Assembly: GCA_900547945.1 (NCBI GenBank)
Contig: URIT01000002.1
Location: forward strand, 1 to 64,000
Source of the DNA: an uncultured bacterium
GTDB lineage: Bacteria > Verrucomicrobiota > Kiritimatiellia > RFP12 > UBA1067
Length of the DNA: 64,000 bases
Direction: 5' to 3'
Shown here piece after piece: positions 8,410 to 16,686 of this stretch. Numbering within the stretch: position 1 is the stretch's first letter; every line of letters starts with the position of its first letter. The notes under the pieces are model-generated. The model saw nothing but the letters and a program-made list of their open reading frames with translations. It had not been told where the DNA came from and searched no databases. Position numbers and translations under genes: made by a program.

Positions 8410-9495
8410 CTAGCCGCGCGGGCGCAGCGGCACGTCGCGCACGAAGCGGCGCGCGGGCAGGCGCGTGTAGACAACCGCGCCGTTGCGCTCTTCGGCGACG
8501 GCTCGGTCGTAGACCGTGAAGCGCGCATGGTCCGCATGGATCTCGACGACGGCGAAGGCGCCCTTCTCGGACGTCACCGTCCCGCCGTTCACGTCCGCAA
8601 GCGGCCCCGCGCGCCCGACGGGCCACGCATCGTTGTGCTCGTGCCCGTTGATGAAGAGGTCGCAGCCGTGGCGCGCGCACAGCGCAAGCAGCCGGCGGCG
8701 GTTGTCGTTCTGCCGGTTCGACGGACAGGCGTCGATGATCGGATGGACGAAATCGCGCCCCGCCGGCGCAATCGCCCAGTGGCAGAAGAGGACGATATGC
8801 CGGATCGCCGGATCGGCCGCCGCAGCCGCCATCTCGCGTTCGAGGAAGGCGAGCGTTGCGTCGGAGATCGCGCCCGTCGAGTGGTACTTCTTCCCGGGTG
8901 GCGGCGGCAGCCCCACGTAGGAGGCGAAAAACGCGAGGAAGCGCGTGTCGCCGCACGTGAAGGCGCAGTCGCGGTGGAAGTCGGCGACGCCCGTGTCGTG
9001 GTTGCCCTGGATCGCAATCGCGCGCGACGTGAGCGGCGGCGGCGTCACGTCAAACGACTTCTGCCCGCGCCCCAGGTTCTCGCGGCACGTCCACGGGCGC
9101 GAGACGAAGCGGAAGGACGACAGGTCGCATCCCAGCGACCGCGTGTGGACGTCGAGCGTCGCAAGCGTCCGCCGCCAGATCGCAAGTTCCGCGTCCAGCT
9201 CCGCCTGCGCGCGCGAGTAGCCCGTGTTGAGCTGGTCGCCGCAGAAGAAGGCGAAATCGACGTCGCGGCAGAAGGGGTCTTCGTTGATAAAGGCGTAGGT
9301 CCGCACGAGCGCGGCGTGGTTGCCCGGCTTCCAGCACGTGTAGACCGGATGGTCGTGTTCCCAGAAGTCGCGCTCGATGTGCGTGTCGCTCATGAAGAGG
9401 AACTTCACCGGGCGGCCCGGCGGCACCGCCGCCGCGCGCCCCGCAAGGGCGCCGAACGCCGCCGCGCCCGCCAGGAACCTGCGCCGTCCGGTCAT
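8410..9495 (-). CDS. Tat-exported metallophosphoesterase
   Basis: This 361-residue calcineurin-like phosphoesterase shows the metal-binding motif series MSDTH, GDQLN, GNHD, FCHWA and NGHEHND. The N-terminus TGRRRFLAGAAAFGALAG is a short Tat-like signal, so action in the periplasm is likely. The ATG overlaps the stop of the upstream sialate O-acetylesterase gene as ATGA, indicating translational coupling. The frame continues upstream of this ATG, but only through the neighbour's coding sequence. The family hydrolyses phosphomono- or diesters; no specific substrate can be inferred. Confidence 0.87.
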   Translation of the reverse strand: MTGRRRFLAGAAAFGALAGRAAAVPPGRPVKFLFMSDTHIERDFWEHDHPVYTCWKPGNHAALVRTYAFINEDPFCRDVDFAFFCGDQLNTGYSRAQAELDAELAIWRRTLATLDVHTRSLGCDLSSFRFVSRPWTCRENLGRGQKSFDVTPPPLTSRAIAIQGNHDTGVADFHRDCAFTCGDTRFLAFFASYVGLPPPPGKKYHSTGAISDATLAFLEREMAAAAADPAIRHIVLFCHWAIAPAGRDFVHPIIDACPSNRQNDNRRRLLALCARHGCDLFINGHEHNDAWPVGRAGPLADVNGGTVTSEKGAFAVVEIHADHARFTVYDRAVAEERNGAVVYTRLPARRFVRDVPLRPRG

Positions 9496-10997
9496 CGCGC
9501 CCCCTCCTCCTGAAGGTCCTTGCGGAACGGCCCGAGCGGCAGCCCCGCCTCGTTCTTCAGGAAGCCGTGGACGCAGCTCTTGCGCATGTAGGCGACGCGC
9601 TTCGGCACGAGCCCGTCGGGCACCGTCAGCTCCACGCGGTTCGTCTTTGGGACGGCGCGGCTCTTGACGAGGACGTACGTCCCGTCCGCGCCCGCCAGCT
9701 CGAAGCGCGGCTGGTAGGTCCCGTTGAGGCACCAGTCCTCGACGTTCCGGAACGTGAGCGTGACCGTCCGGCCGTCCGCCGCCACGGTGGCGGCGTCCAG
9801 TTCCGGCGCGTCGCACTTCAGCTGCGCGAAGCCGTAGAGGCGGTTGAGGGCGAGCGCGGCGAGGCGCGTACCCACCGTGCGCTTGTCGCCGGGGTGGATG
9901 TTGTCGATCTCGCCCACGTCCGACAGCACGGCGAGGCCCGCGTGCGGCGCGTAGTCGCGCGCGAAGCGCGCCATCTCCTCGCGGATCTGCGTCTCGCCGT
10001 TGTCCCTCTCCTCGCTCGTGTAGCCGTAGGGGGCGATCTGGCAGAGGAAGAACGGCATGTCGGGGCACTCGAACGCGGCGCCCCAGCCGGCCCGCAGCGT
10101 CTCCAGCATCTCGTAGTATTCCCGCCACTTGCCGCGGTTCGTGCAGCCCTGGTACCAGATCGCGCCACGCAGGGCGTAGGGCGCGAGCGGGTGGATCATC
10201 GCGTTCCAGCACGCACGCGGCTGCTGGTGGAGGCTCGGGCCGCGCCCCGTCTTCTTCTGGTGCGCCTTCTCCTGCTCGTTCGGCTCCGTGCGGATCGGGC
10301 GCGTCGCGAGGTCCTTGAAGCTTTTCGAGGCGGCGTAGGCGGCGGGCGGAATCCACGTCTCGATGCAGGAGCCGCCCCAGGCGCTCTCGATCACGCCCAC
10401 GGGGACCTTGAGCGCGCGGTGGAGGCGCATCGCGTAGTGCCACGCCGCGCCGGAGAAGTTGCCGCCGTTGCCGGGCGTGAACGCGAACCAGGCGAGGCGC
10501 GCGTGGTCCTTCGGCTCGGCGCTCCAGCACTCGTTCATGCGCACGCCGCGCACGGCCGGCGCGTCCGTGAGCATGATGTCGTAGTAGCCGTTACGCTCGC
10601 GCCCCGCGTGCTGGCCGACGCTCGGCCGCGGCCACATCGCGAACGTCATGTTCGACTGGCCGCCGCAGAGCCACACCTCGCCCACGACCGCGTTCGTGTA
10701 GACGAGCGTGTCGCCCTTCGAGGAGGAGATCGTCATCGCGCGCGGCGTCGCGTCCGCCTGCATGGGCGGCAGATCGACGCGCCAGCGACCGTCCGCGCCC
10801 GCGCGGCCCTTGGCGGTCGCGCCCGCGAAGGCGACCGTCACGTCCGCACCGGCGTCCGCCGTGCCCCACACCGCAACCTTCCTGTCGCGCTGGAGAACCA
10901 TGTTGTGGTTGAAGAGCGCCGCCGGCACGAGCTCGGCGGCAAGGGGCGCGGCGGCCAGGACCGCCAACGTGAAGGCAAACGCATTGTTCTTTTTCAT
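9492..10997 (-). CDS. Sialate O-acetylesterase (SASA family)
   Basis: A 501-residue secreted esterase with a signal peptide (MKKNNAFAFTLAVLAAAPLAAE). The nucleophile block GGQSNM lies near residue 115. The catalytic D/H block DVGEIDNIHPGDK lies near residue 360. An N-terminal beta-sandwich (LFNHNMVLQRDRKVAVWGTA) precedes the SGNH domain, as is usual for the family. These enzymes remove O-acetyl groups from sialic acids or other acetylated glycans. Together with the phosphoesterase and GHL10 genes it suggests work on decorated host or plant glycans. A TATACT box lies 6 nt before the ATG. Confidence 0.92.
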   Translation of the reverse strand: MKKNNAFAFTLAVLAAAPLAAELVPAALFNHNMVLQRDRKVAVWGTADAGADVTVAFAGATAKGRAGADGRWRVDLPPMQADATPRAMTISSSKGDTLVYTNAVVGEVWLCGGQSNMTFAMWPRPSVGQHAGRERNGYYDIMLTDAPAVRGVRMNECWSAEPKDHARLAWFAFTPGNGGNFSGAAWHYAMRLHRALKVPVGVIESAWGGSCIETWIPPAAYAASKSFKDLATRPIRTEPNEQEKAHQKKTGRGPSLHQQPRACWNAMIHPLAPYALRGAIWYQGCTNRGKWREYYEMLETLRAGWGAAFECPDMPFFLCQIAPYGYTSEERDNGETQIREEMARFARDYAPHAGLAVLSDVGEIDNIHPGDKRTVGTRLAALALNRLYGFAQLKCDAPELDAATVAADGRTVTLTFRNVEDWCLNGTYQPRFELAGADGTYVLVKSRAVPKTNRVELTVPDGLVPKRVAYMRKSCVHGFLKNEAGLPLGPFRKDLQEEGAR

Positions 10998-11003
10998 GTC
11001 TTC

Positions 11004-11009
11004 AGTATA
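11004..11009 (-). promoter_or_regulatory. -10 box of sialate O-acetylesterase gene, 6 nt before ATG
   Basis: The minus strand reads TATGGTATACT, then six bases, then ATG at 10997. This gives an extended -10 but no recognisable -35. It fits a leaderless transcript and separates this gene from the upstream repeat array. Confidence 0.55.
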
Positions 11010-11033
11010 CCATATCTGTCTGGGTGTTGAGAA

Positions 11034-11103
11034 AACCTAGAACCTAAAACCTAGAACCTAGAACCTAAAACCTAAAACCTAAAACCTAGAACCTAAAACC
11101 TAA
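11034..11103. repeat. Telomere-like heptamer array B1, ten AACCTA(A/G) units
   Basis: Ten uninterrupted 7-bp units run head to tail, alternating only AACCTAA and AACCTAG. On the other strand this is TTAGGTT/CTAGGTT. The array overlaps the last codons and the TAG stop of the upstream minus-strand gene. Three shorter arrays of the same family occur at 26060-26085, 42922-42956 and 57680-57707. Confidence 0.9.
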
Positions 11104-12877
11104 TCGTCCACACGACGCGCAGCGGGCTCGTCCCGCGCGCCTCGTAGCGGCGCGAGAAGCCGTTGCGGTTGCCGTACAGCCGCTTCGTGTCCACCACTTC
11201 GCCCGTCGTCTCCGTCCGGCTCGTCCACCCGCCGAAGCCCACCTCCAGCGTGTGCGCGGACGCGCGAATCGCCGTGTGCGCCTCGCCGTCGAAGGCGAAG
11301 GCCGGCAGCGTGAGCGCGAGTTCCTCGCCGGGCGCGCCCGTGAGCGTGAGCGTCAGGCCCGTCGGGACGAGGTCGAGGTCCCAGACGAGCGGGGGGCGGT
11401 CCGCGCGCCCCACCTCCACGACCGCGCGCGCGCGGTCGCCCGCCGCCTTGAGCGTGCGCACCGCGTAGGGGCCCGCGTCGGCATACGCCCAGCCCTCCGC
11501 CGTCCTCCAGCCCGGCAGGACCGCAAGCGGCGTCGCGTTCGTGAGACCCGTCTCATAGCCCGGCCTGCGCGCCGCACCGTCCGGGAACGGCACGGAGAGC
11601 GCGAGCATCGGCGGCGCGCCGCGCCGCTGGATGCGCCCCACGCCGTTCGCGTCGTAGGGCGCGTCGCACGCCGTGTCCAGCTGCACGCCGTAGTCGCCCG
11701 CCCGCAGGAACACGCGGTGGAAGGCGGGCGAGGTCTGGAAGACCGTCGCGGCGGGCGTCTCGTCGGTGGCGGGAATCGACTCGTCCGCGAAGAGGCATCC
11801 AAGCCACGCCCACGAACCCATCGTCACCATGTACTTGTCGAAGTAGCCGTAGCCCTCGCACCCCTGGCGCGTCGCGAGCGGGAAGCGGTTCTTGATGTGG
11901 CGGTAGTCCGGCTGGCCCAGCCAGTAGCCGAGCGAATCGACGGCCCGCCGCGCCGCCAGGCGGAAGCGCGCCGCCGTCTCCCTGTCGCCCCGCCGCTTGA
12001 ACCAGGCCGCATACCATTCGCACACCGCCGCGTAGAAGCTCTCGCAGTGAAGGAACTGGTTGCTCCGCCCGCCGTAGGGCAGCTCGCCCGTCGCGGCCTG
12101 CATGAGGAGCGTCGGCTCGGCGGCCCGGAGCAGCCGCTCCTCCAGGGCCGCGCGCGAGGGCCCGTCGTAGCCATACGAGAGGGCGGTCATGAACTGGAGG
12201 CGCGTGACGGCGTCGTACACCATCGGCTCGTGCGGGTCGCGGTACATGCCGTTCACGTCGAAGAAGCGCAGCTGGTCCGAGATGTGGCGCTCCACGTAGG
12301 CGGCGCATCCGCCAAGCCCCGCGAAGACGCGCAGCTGCTCGCTCGCGGCGCCGAAGACGGCCCAGTTGTGGGCGACGGGGTCGCCCGGGCGCGGCTGGCA
12401 GCTGTAGGTCGTCTCGGGGACGGCCCGGCGGATGTCCGCCCGCCAGGCCTCCGTCACCGCCGCAGGGTAGACCTTCGCCTTCTCGACGGCGAGGAGGCAG
12501 AGGACGATCTCCTTGACGGAGAAGTCGTTCCCGACGCCATGCGCGCGCTTCCCGTTCCGCCGCGCGGCCTCCAGGGCCGTCGCCATCTGCGCGCAGCAGG
12601 TGTCCATCATCGCGCGGAAGAGGGCGCGGTCCGCCGGCCGCCGCCCATGCGCGACGAGGACGCCGAGGTTCGCGGCGAGCCGCGGGAAGCCGTGTTCGAG
12701 GATGCCCTCCTTCTGCACCCGCGCGTGGTAGGCGCGGATGTGATCCGGCGTGTACGCCCCCACCGCCGCCTCGACGAGATCGAGGTATTCGCCCTTCGAG
12801 ACGCCCGTCGCCGCCCGGCCCGCCAGGGCAAGGCCGCACAGCGCACCGATCATGACAAGATGCCGCATGGTCCGCAT
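11093..12877 (-). CDS. Secreted protein of unknown function, possible alpha-toroid polysaccharide-active enzyme
   Basis: The 594-residue protein has a signal peptide (ALCGLALAGRAA near residues 12-23). A mainly helical region to about residue 360 contains aromatic-rich motifs such as VAHNWAVFGAASEQL, FFDVNGMYRDPHEP and GELPYGGRSNQF. A beta-rich C-terminal part follows. This helical-toroid plus beta-sandwich order is typical of several lyase and hydrolase families, but I cannot assign one. AAGGAGA precedes the first ATG by one base, so the second ATG at 12868 may be the true start. The final residues RF and the TAG stop lie inside the heptamer repeat, so the 3' end may have been remodelled. 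Confidence 0.75.
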   Translation of the reverse strand: MRTMRHLVMIGALCGLALAGRAATGVSKGEYLDLVEAAVGAYTPDHIRAYHARVQKEGILEHGFPRLAANLGVLVAHGRRPADRALFRAMMDTCCAQMATALEAARRNGKRAHGVGNDFSVKEIVLCLLAVEKAKVYPAAVTEAWRADIRRAVPETTYSCQPRPGDPVAHNWAVFGAASEQLRVFAGLGGCAAYVERHISDQLRFFDVNGMYRDPHEPMVYDAVTRLQFMTALSYGYDGPSRAALEERLLRAAEPTLLMQAATGELPYGGRSNQFLHCESFYAAVCEWYAAWFKRRGDRETAARFRLAARRAVDSLGYWLGQPDYRHIKNRFPLATRQGCEGYGYFDKYMVTMGSWAWLGCLFADESIPATDETPAATVFQTSPAFHRVFLRAGDYGVQLDTACDAPYDANGVGRIQRRGAPPMLALSVPFPDGAARRPGYETGLTNATPLAVLPGWRTAEGWAYADAGPYAVRTLKAAGDRARAVVEVGRADRPPLVWDLDLVPTGLTLTLTGAPGEELALTLPAFAFDGEAHTAIRASAHTLEVGFGGWTSRTETTGEVVDTKRLYGNRNGFSRRYEARGTSPLRVVWTIRF

Positions 12878-12971
12878 TCTCCTTGTCGATTTGACCGTGG
12901 AACAGCCGGCGGCCGCATGGACATCTTTGAGCGGCTTTCCGCCGATGGCGAGACCGTCCTCGACGACCGCC

Positions 12972-13898
12972 TCAGCCGGCGGCCTCGGTCTTCCTGACGA
13001 TCGCCGTGCAGGCCTTCAGCACGCCCGCGACGTTCGCGAGGTCGCTCGGGATGATCATCGTGTTGTTCGTCTTGGCGAGGTTGCCGAACTGCGCGAGGTA
13101 CTGCTGCGCGAGCTGCATGTTGACGGACTCGATGCCGCCCTTCCCGTTGATCGCCTCGGCGACCTTCTGGATGCCCGCCGCCTGCGCCTCCGCGACGAGC
13201 AGGATCTCCTTCGCCTTGCCCTCCGCCTCGTTGATCTTGCGCATCCGCTCGCCCTCGGAGAGCGCGATCGCCTCCTGGCGCTCGCCCTCGGCGCGGTTGA
13301 TCTTCGCCTGGCGCTCGCCCTCCGACTCGGCGATCATCGCGCGCTTCTCGCGCTCCGCGCGCATCTGCTTCTCCATCGCGTCGCGGATCGTGCGCGGCGG
13401 CGTGATGTTCTTAATCTCGTAGCGCGTGACCTTGATGCCCCACGGGTCGCTCGCCTTGTCGACGGCCGCGACGATGGCGGCGTTGATGGATGTGCGCTCC
13501 TCGAAGGAGCGGTCGAGGTCGAGCTTGCCCATCTCCGAGCGCATCGTCGTCTGCGCGAGCTGCGTCGTCGCGAAGAGGTAGTTGCCGATGCCGTAGGAGG
13601 CCTTCGCCGGGTCCATCACCTGCATGTAGAGGATGCCGTCCACCGAGACGGCGATGTTGTCCTTCGTGATGCACTCCTGCGGCGGCACGTCGATGGCCTG
13701 CTCCTTGAGCGTGTGCTTGTAGGCGATCTTGTCGAAGAACGGCACGAGGATGTGGAAGCCGGCCTCCAGCGTGCAGCGGTACTTGCCGAGGCGCTCCACG
13801 ATGAAGGCCGTCTTCTGCGGCACGACGATGGCCGTCTTGAGAATCGCCACGATCACGATGAGCGCGATGATCGCGAAGAGGATGAAGGGGGCTGTCAT
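12972..13898 (-). CDS. SPFH/band-7 (stomatin-like, paraslipin) membrane protein
   Basis: A 308-residue protein with one N-terminal membrane helix (ILFAIIALIVIVAIL). An SPFH domain follows at about 25-190 (VERLGKYRCTLEAGFHILVPF, ITKDNIAVSVDGILYMQVMD). A long charged coiled coil then contains repeated EGER blocks (ESEGERQAKINRAEGER). It belongs to the QmcA/paraslipin type, which forms membrane microdomain scaffolds and acts with NfeD-type partners. The gene directly upstream encodes NfeD, so the pair is a canonical NfeD-slipin operon. The family's usual length is 290-320. Confidence 0.92.
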   Translation of the reverse strand: MTAPFILFAIIALIVIVAILKTAIVVPQKTAFIVERLGKYRCTLEAGFHILVPFFDKIAYKHTLKEQAIDVPPQECITKDNIAVSVDGILYMQVMDPAKASYGIGNYLFATTQLAQTTMRSEMGKLDLDRSFEERTSINAAIVAAVDKASDPWGIKVTRYEIKNITPPRTIRDAMEKQMRAEREKRAMIAESEGERQAKINRAEGERQEAIALSEGERMRKINEAEGKAKEILLVAEAQAAGIQKVAEAINGKGGIESVNMQLAQQYLAQFGNLAKTNNTMIIPSDLANVAGVLKACTAIVRKTEAAG

Positions 13899-13966
13899 GG
13901 TTGTCTCCTTTTCTTGGGGGGTGGTTGGTCTTCCGTTTTTTTTTTGATGTTTTCAGACTGTTGCCG

Positions 13967-14404
13967 TCAAACCCGCTCGACGGTGAGGGTGAGGTTCTTC
14001 TGGGCGACGACACGCACCTCCGTGCCGGGCACAAGGCCCTCGCGGGCGACGGCCGTCCATTCGGCATCGCCCAGGAGGATGCGGCCCGGGACTTCCGGGC
14101 GGATCGCTTCGACGACCTTCCCGTGACGCCCGACGTATTCGGACGAAATCGCCCGCGACTCCGCCGTCTCGCCCATGAAGAGCGCCTTCATGAACCGCCG
14201 CAGCCCGACGATGTAGACGATGCTGAACGCCGTGAAGAGCGCCATCTGGGCGGTCGCCGAGAAGTCGAATGCGAAAAGCGTCAGCCCCACCGTCGCCGCC
14301 GCCAGGCCGAAGAAGAAGATGACGAAGCCCGGCGCCATGATCTCCAGCAGCATCAGGAGCGCCCCCGCGTAGAGCCACAGCCATTTGACACTCAGAAACT
14401 CCAT
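13967..14404 (-). CDS. NfeD-family membrane protein
   Basis: A 145-residue short NfeD homologue. Hydrophobic helices occupy about 8-65 and 70-85 (LWLYAGALLMLLEIMAPGF, GLTLFAFDFSATAQMALF). The C-terminal soluble part (about 95-145: YVGRHGKVVEAIRPEVPGRI, GTEVRVVAQKNLTLTVE) matches the OB-fold NfeD domain. Short NfeD proteins partner SPFH proteins encoded beside them, as here, 68 nt apart. CCTCCT-complement (AGGAGG) precedes the ATG. The 250 bp upstream are occupied by the inverted TTAAGT repeat element, so its transcription may be separated from oadA. Confidence 0.9.
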   Translation of the reverse strand: MEFLSVKWLWLYAGALLMLLEIMAPGFVIFFFGLAAATVGLTLFAFDFSATAQMALFTAFSIVYIVGLRRFMKALFMGETAESRAISSEYVGRHGKVVEAIRPEVPGRILLGDAEWTAVAREGLVPGTEVRVVAQKNLTLTVERV

Positions 14405-14421
14405 AGGACCTCCTTTGGTTG

Positions 14422-14658
14422 GTTAAGTCGCCGCTTCGCGGCTTTAAGTAGTTAAGTAATTGAGTCGTTAAGTGGTTGAGCAATTGAGTCGGTAAGTGAT
14501 TAAGTAAATAAGTGGTTAAGTGGCGGAAGGAGCGCGTCCTCCCCATTTCGTCCCTTCATTGACGTTGACCCGAACATGGCACCTTAACCTCTTACTTAAC
14601 TTAACTACTTAACCACTTAAATACTTAACCACTTAAAGCCGCAAAGCGGCGACTTAAC
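14422..14658. repeat. Inverted TTAAGTGG-type repeat element A1 with 36-bp arms
   Basis: Arms 14422-14457 and 14623-14658 are inverted repeats matching at 34 of 36 positions. Each arm holds a small hairpin (GCCGC TTC GCGGC; GCCGC AAA GCGGC) flanked by TTAAGT octamers. The inner flanks continue as degenerate 8-mer arrays of GGTTAAGT type. The right arm ends within the TAG stop of oadA. No gene fits in the 237 bp. It could act as a bidirectional terminator or be a MITE-like element. Confidence 0.85.
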
Positions 14659-16493
14659 TACGTCTCAATGACGGCGAGCGTCTGCCCCTTCTGGACCACC
14701 TCGCCGTGCTTGGCGAGGAAGGTGATCGTTCCGGCGGCCGTCGCCTTGATCGGGTTGAAGAGCTTCATCGCCTCGACGATGCAGCACGGTTCGCCCGCCT
14801 TCACCGTCGCGCCGTCCGCCGCGAGTTCAGGCTTGCCCGGCCCCGCGCTGCGGTAGAACGTGCCGTTGAGCGGCGCGGGAACGGGCGTGCCCGCCGGGAC
14901 GGCGGGCTTCGCCGGAGCCGCTGCGGCCTGCGCCGCCGCAGGGGCGGAGGCCGCCGTCAGCGCGGAAACCGCGAGCTTCGCCGCGTCGAAGGTGCCGCCA
15001 CATGTGGCGAGGAGCGCCGCGAAGGCCTTGCCAATCTGCGCGAACTTCGCCGTCTCGGCGTCGACCTCCGGGGCCGCCGCCGCCTCGTCCCGCGTCTGCA
15101 TCTCGACGTCGGCGGGAATCGGGTCCTTCGCGTCGGCGGGCAGCGCGCGCCACTTGAAGTACCCCAGCGCGACCTCGGGGAAGAGGCAGTAGCTGAGGAT
15201 GTCCTCCTCCGCCTGGATGTACTTCGCGGGAATCTCCTTCGCCGCCGCCGCGAGGCCGGGCTTGAGGAGGTCGGCCGGACGGCACGTGATCGGCTTCAGG
15301 TCGCCCATGAGCTTCTTCTGCAGCTTCTTCTCGATCGGCGCGGGCGTGCGGCCGTAGTAGCCGGCCGCGTAGTGCTTCGTCTCGTCCGTCACCATCGAAT
15401 AGCGCTTGCCGGAGAGGACGTTCAGGACGGACTGGACGCCGACGATCTGCGACGTGGGCGTGACGAGCGGCGGGTAGCCCATGTCCGCGCGCGTCTTCGG
15501 CAGTTCCGCCAGCACCTCCGGGAGACGGTCGAGCGCGCCCTGCTGGGCGAGCTGGCTGCGGAGGTTCGAGATCATGCCGCCGGGAATCGCGTGGACGAGC
15601 ACGCCCGCATCCACCGGCTCCACCTTGCGCGAACTCTCCGGCTGGCGCTTCGCCTTGACGGACTTGAAATAGTCGTTGATCGCCGCGAGCTTTCCGAGGT
15701 CGAGCCCCGTGTCGAAGCCCTCGCTCTCCAGGATCGCGACCATCGACTCGCAGGGCGGCTGGCTGGAGAACGAGCTCATCGTGGAGATCGCCGTGTCCAG
15801 GCAGCCCGCGCCCGCCTCGGCGGCCGCAAGGTACATCGCCGCCGCCATGCCGCTCGTCATGTGGCTGTGGACCTGGATCGGCAGGTCGGGGCACGCCCGC
15901 ACGAGCGCCCCCACGAGCGCGCGCGCCGCGCCGGGCGTGAGGATGCCCGCCATGTCCTTGATGGCGAGGGAGTCGATGCCCATCGCGACCTGCTCCTGCG
16001 CGAGCTTCACGTAGGCCTCCACCGTGTGGACGGGCGAGGTGGTGTAGCAGATCGTGCCCTGCGCGTGGCCCCCGTACTTCTTGACGCTCCTGATGGCCTG
16101 TTCGAGGTTGCGCGGGTCGTTCAGCGCGTCGAAGACGCGGAAGATGTCCATGCCGTTCTCGCACGCGAGCGCCACGAAGCGGTCCACTACGTCGTCCGGG
16201 TAGTGCTTGTAGCCGAGGATGTTCTGGCCGCGCAGGAGCATCTGGAGCGGCGTCTTTTTGCAGACGGCCTTGATCTGTCGGAGGCGCTCCCAGGGGTTCT
16301 CGCGCAGGAAGCGCATGCACACGTCGAACGTGGCGCCGCCCCAGCATTCGAGCGAGTAGTAGCCGGCGCCGTCGATTGTCTCGGCGATCTGGAGAATGTC
16401 GTCCGTCCGCAGCCGCGTGGCCCACAGGGACTGGTGGGCGTCGCGCAGCGTCGTGTCCGTGATGCGGATCTTCTTCTTGGTCTCGGTGTTCAT
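14658..16493 (-). CDS. oadA: Oxaloacetate decarboxylase alpha / pyruvate carboxylase B-type subunit with biotinyl domain
   Basis: A 611-residue carboxyltransferase. The HMGL-like barrel starts with ITDTTLRDAHQSLWATRL, has a carboxylated-lysine block SLAIKDMAGIL and continues with HSHMTSGMAAAMYLAA. A conserved carboxylase region spans about 300-470. An Ala/Pro-rich linker leads to a biotinyl domain with the biotin-attachment motif EAMKLFN. It transfers CO2 between biotin and pyruvate/oxaloacetate. No beta/gamma pump subunits or biotin carboxylase lie nearby, so OadA, PycB and a transcarboxylase 5S role remain open. The frame is open for 56 codons upstream, but I chose the ATG that starts the family homology. 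The TAG stop lies in repeat A1. Confidence 0.9.
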   Translation of the reverse strand: MNTETKKKIRITDTTLRDAHQSLWATRLRTDDILQIAETIDGAGYYSLECWGGATFDVCMRFLRENPWERLRQIKAVCKKTPLQMLLRGQNILGYKHYPDDVVDRFVALACENGMDIFRVFDALNDPRNLEQAIRSVKKYGGHAQGTICYTTSPVHTVEAYVKLAQEQVAMGIDSLAIKDMAGILTPGAARALVGALVRACPDLPIQVHSHMTSGMAAAMYLAAAEAGAGCLDTAISTMSSFSSQPPCESMVAILESEGFDTGLDLGKLAAINDYFKSVKAKRQPESSRKVEPVDAGVLVHAIPGGMISNLRSQLAQQGALDRLPEVLAELPKTRADMGYPPLVTPTSQIVGVQSVLNVLSGKRYSMVTDETKHYAAGYYGRTPAPIEKKLQKKLMGDLKPITCRPADLLKPGLAAAAKEIPAKYIQAEEDILSYCLFPEVALGYFKWRALPADAKDPIPADVEMQTRDEAAAAPEVDAETAKFAQIGKAFAALLATCGGTFDAAKLAVSALTAASAPAAAQAAAAPAKPAVPAGTPVPAPLNGTFYRSAGPGKPELAADGATVKAGEPCCIVEAMKLFNPIKATAAGTITFLAKHGEVVQKGQTLAVIET

Positions 16494-16680
16494 GGCGTCT
16501 AGTTTACCATATTCCGTCCGCGCAGGGGGGAAACTTCTCAACGCCATTCTGGAAGGTCCATTGTAGATTGAGAGGAGTCGCGGAGGCGCGACCTTACGGC
16601 CGGGTTGAAGACGTGTCTCAATAGCCTTTCGGCTGAATGCTCGATTTTCCTGCCCTGCCATACCCGTCTGCCCCTTTCTG
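16494..16680 (-). promoter_or_regulatory. Candidate structured leader RNA upstream of oadA
   Basis: About 187 nt lie between the distal promoter's predicted start and the oadA ATG. The RNA would contain AGCC-GAAA-GGCT, a GNRA-capped hairpin (16623-16634), and GTCGCG-CCTC-CGCGAC (16577-16592). No stop codon interrupts the frame of oadA here, so a 56-residue N-terminal extension starting at 16661 is the alternative reading. I recognise no known riboswitch. Confidence 0.4.
16501..16506 (-). promoter_or_regulatory. Proximal -10 box of oadA, 7 nt before ATG
   Basis: The minus strand reads TATGGTAAACT followed by 7 nt and the ATG at 16493. This is the same extended -10 and spacing seen at other genes here. 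It suggests a leaderless transcript in addition to the longer one from the distal promoter. Confidence 0.5.
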
Positions 16681-16686
16681 GACGGC

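Noticed and set aside
12890..12990. A 12-bp direct repeat GGCCGCCGGCTG at the end of and downstream of the SPFH gene
   Set aside because: Short GC-rich matches at this distance are expected by chance in two-thirds-GC DNA.
12917..12997. A short plus-strand frame starting MDIFERLSADGET
   Set aside because: It looks faintly like an acetyltransferase N-terminus, but is 26 codons long, overlaps the SPFH gene 3' end and has no continuation. At best it is a gene remnant.
16494..16661. A 56-residue N-terminal extension of the OadA-type protein
   Set aside because: The frame is open, but family homology starts at MNTETKKK and a proximal -10 box lies between. I kept it only as an alternative to a leader RNA.
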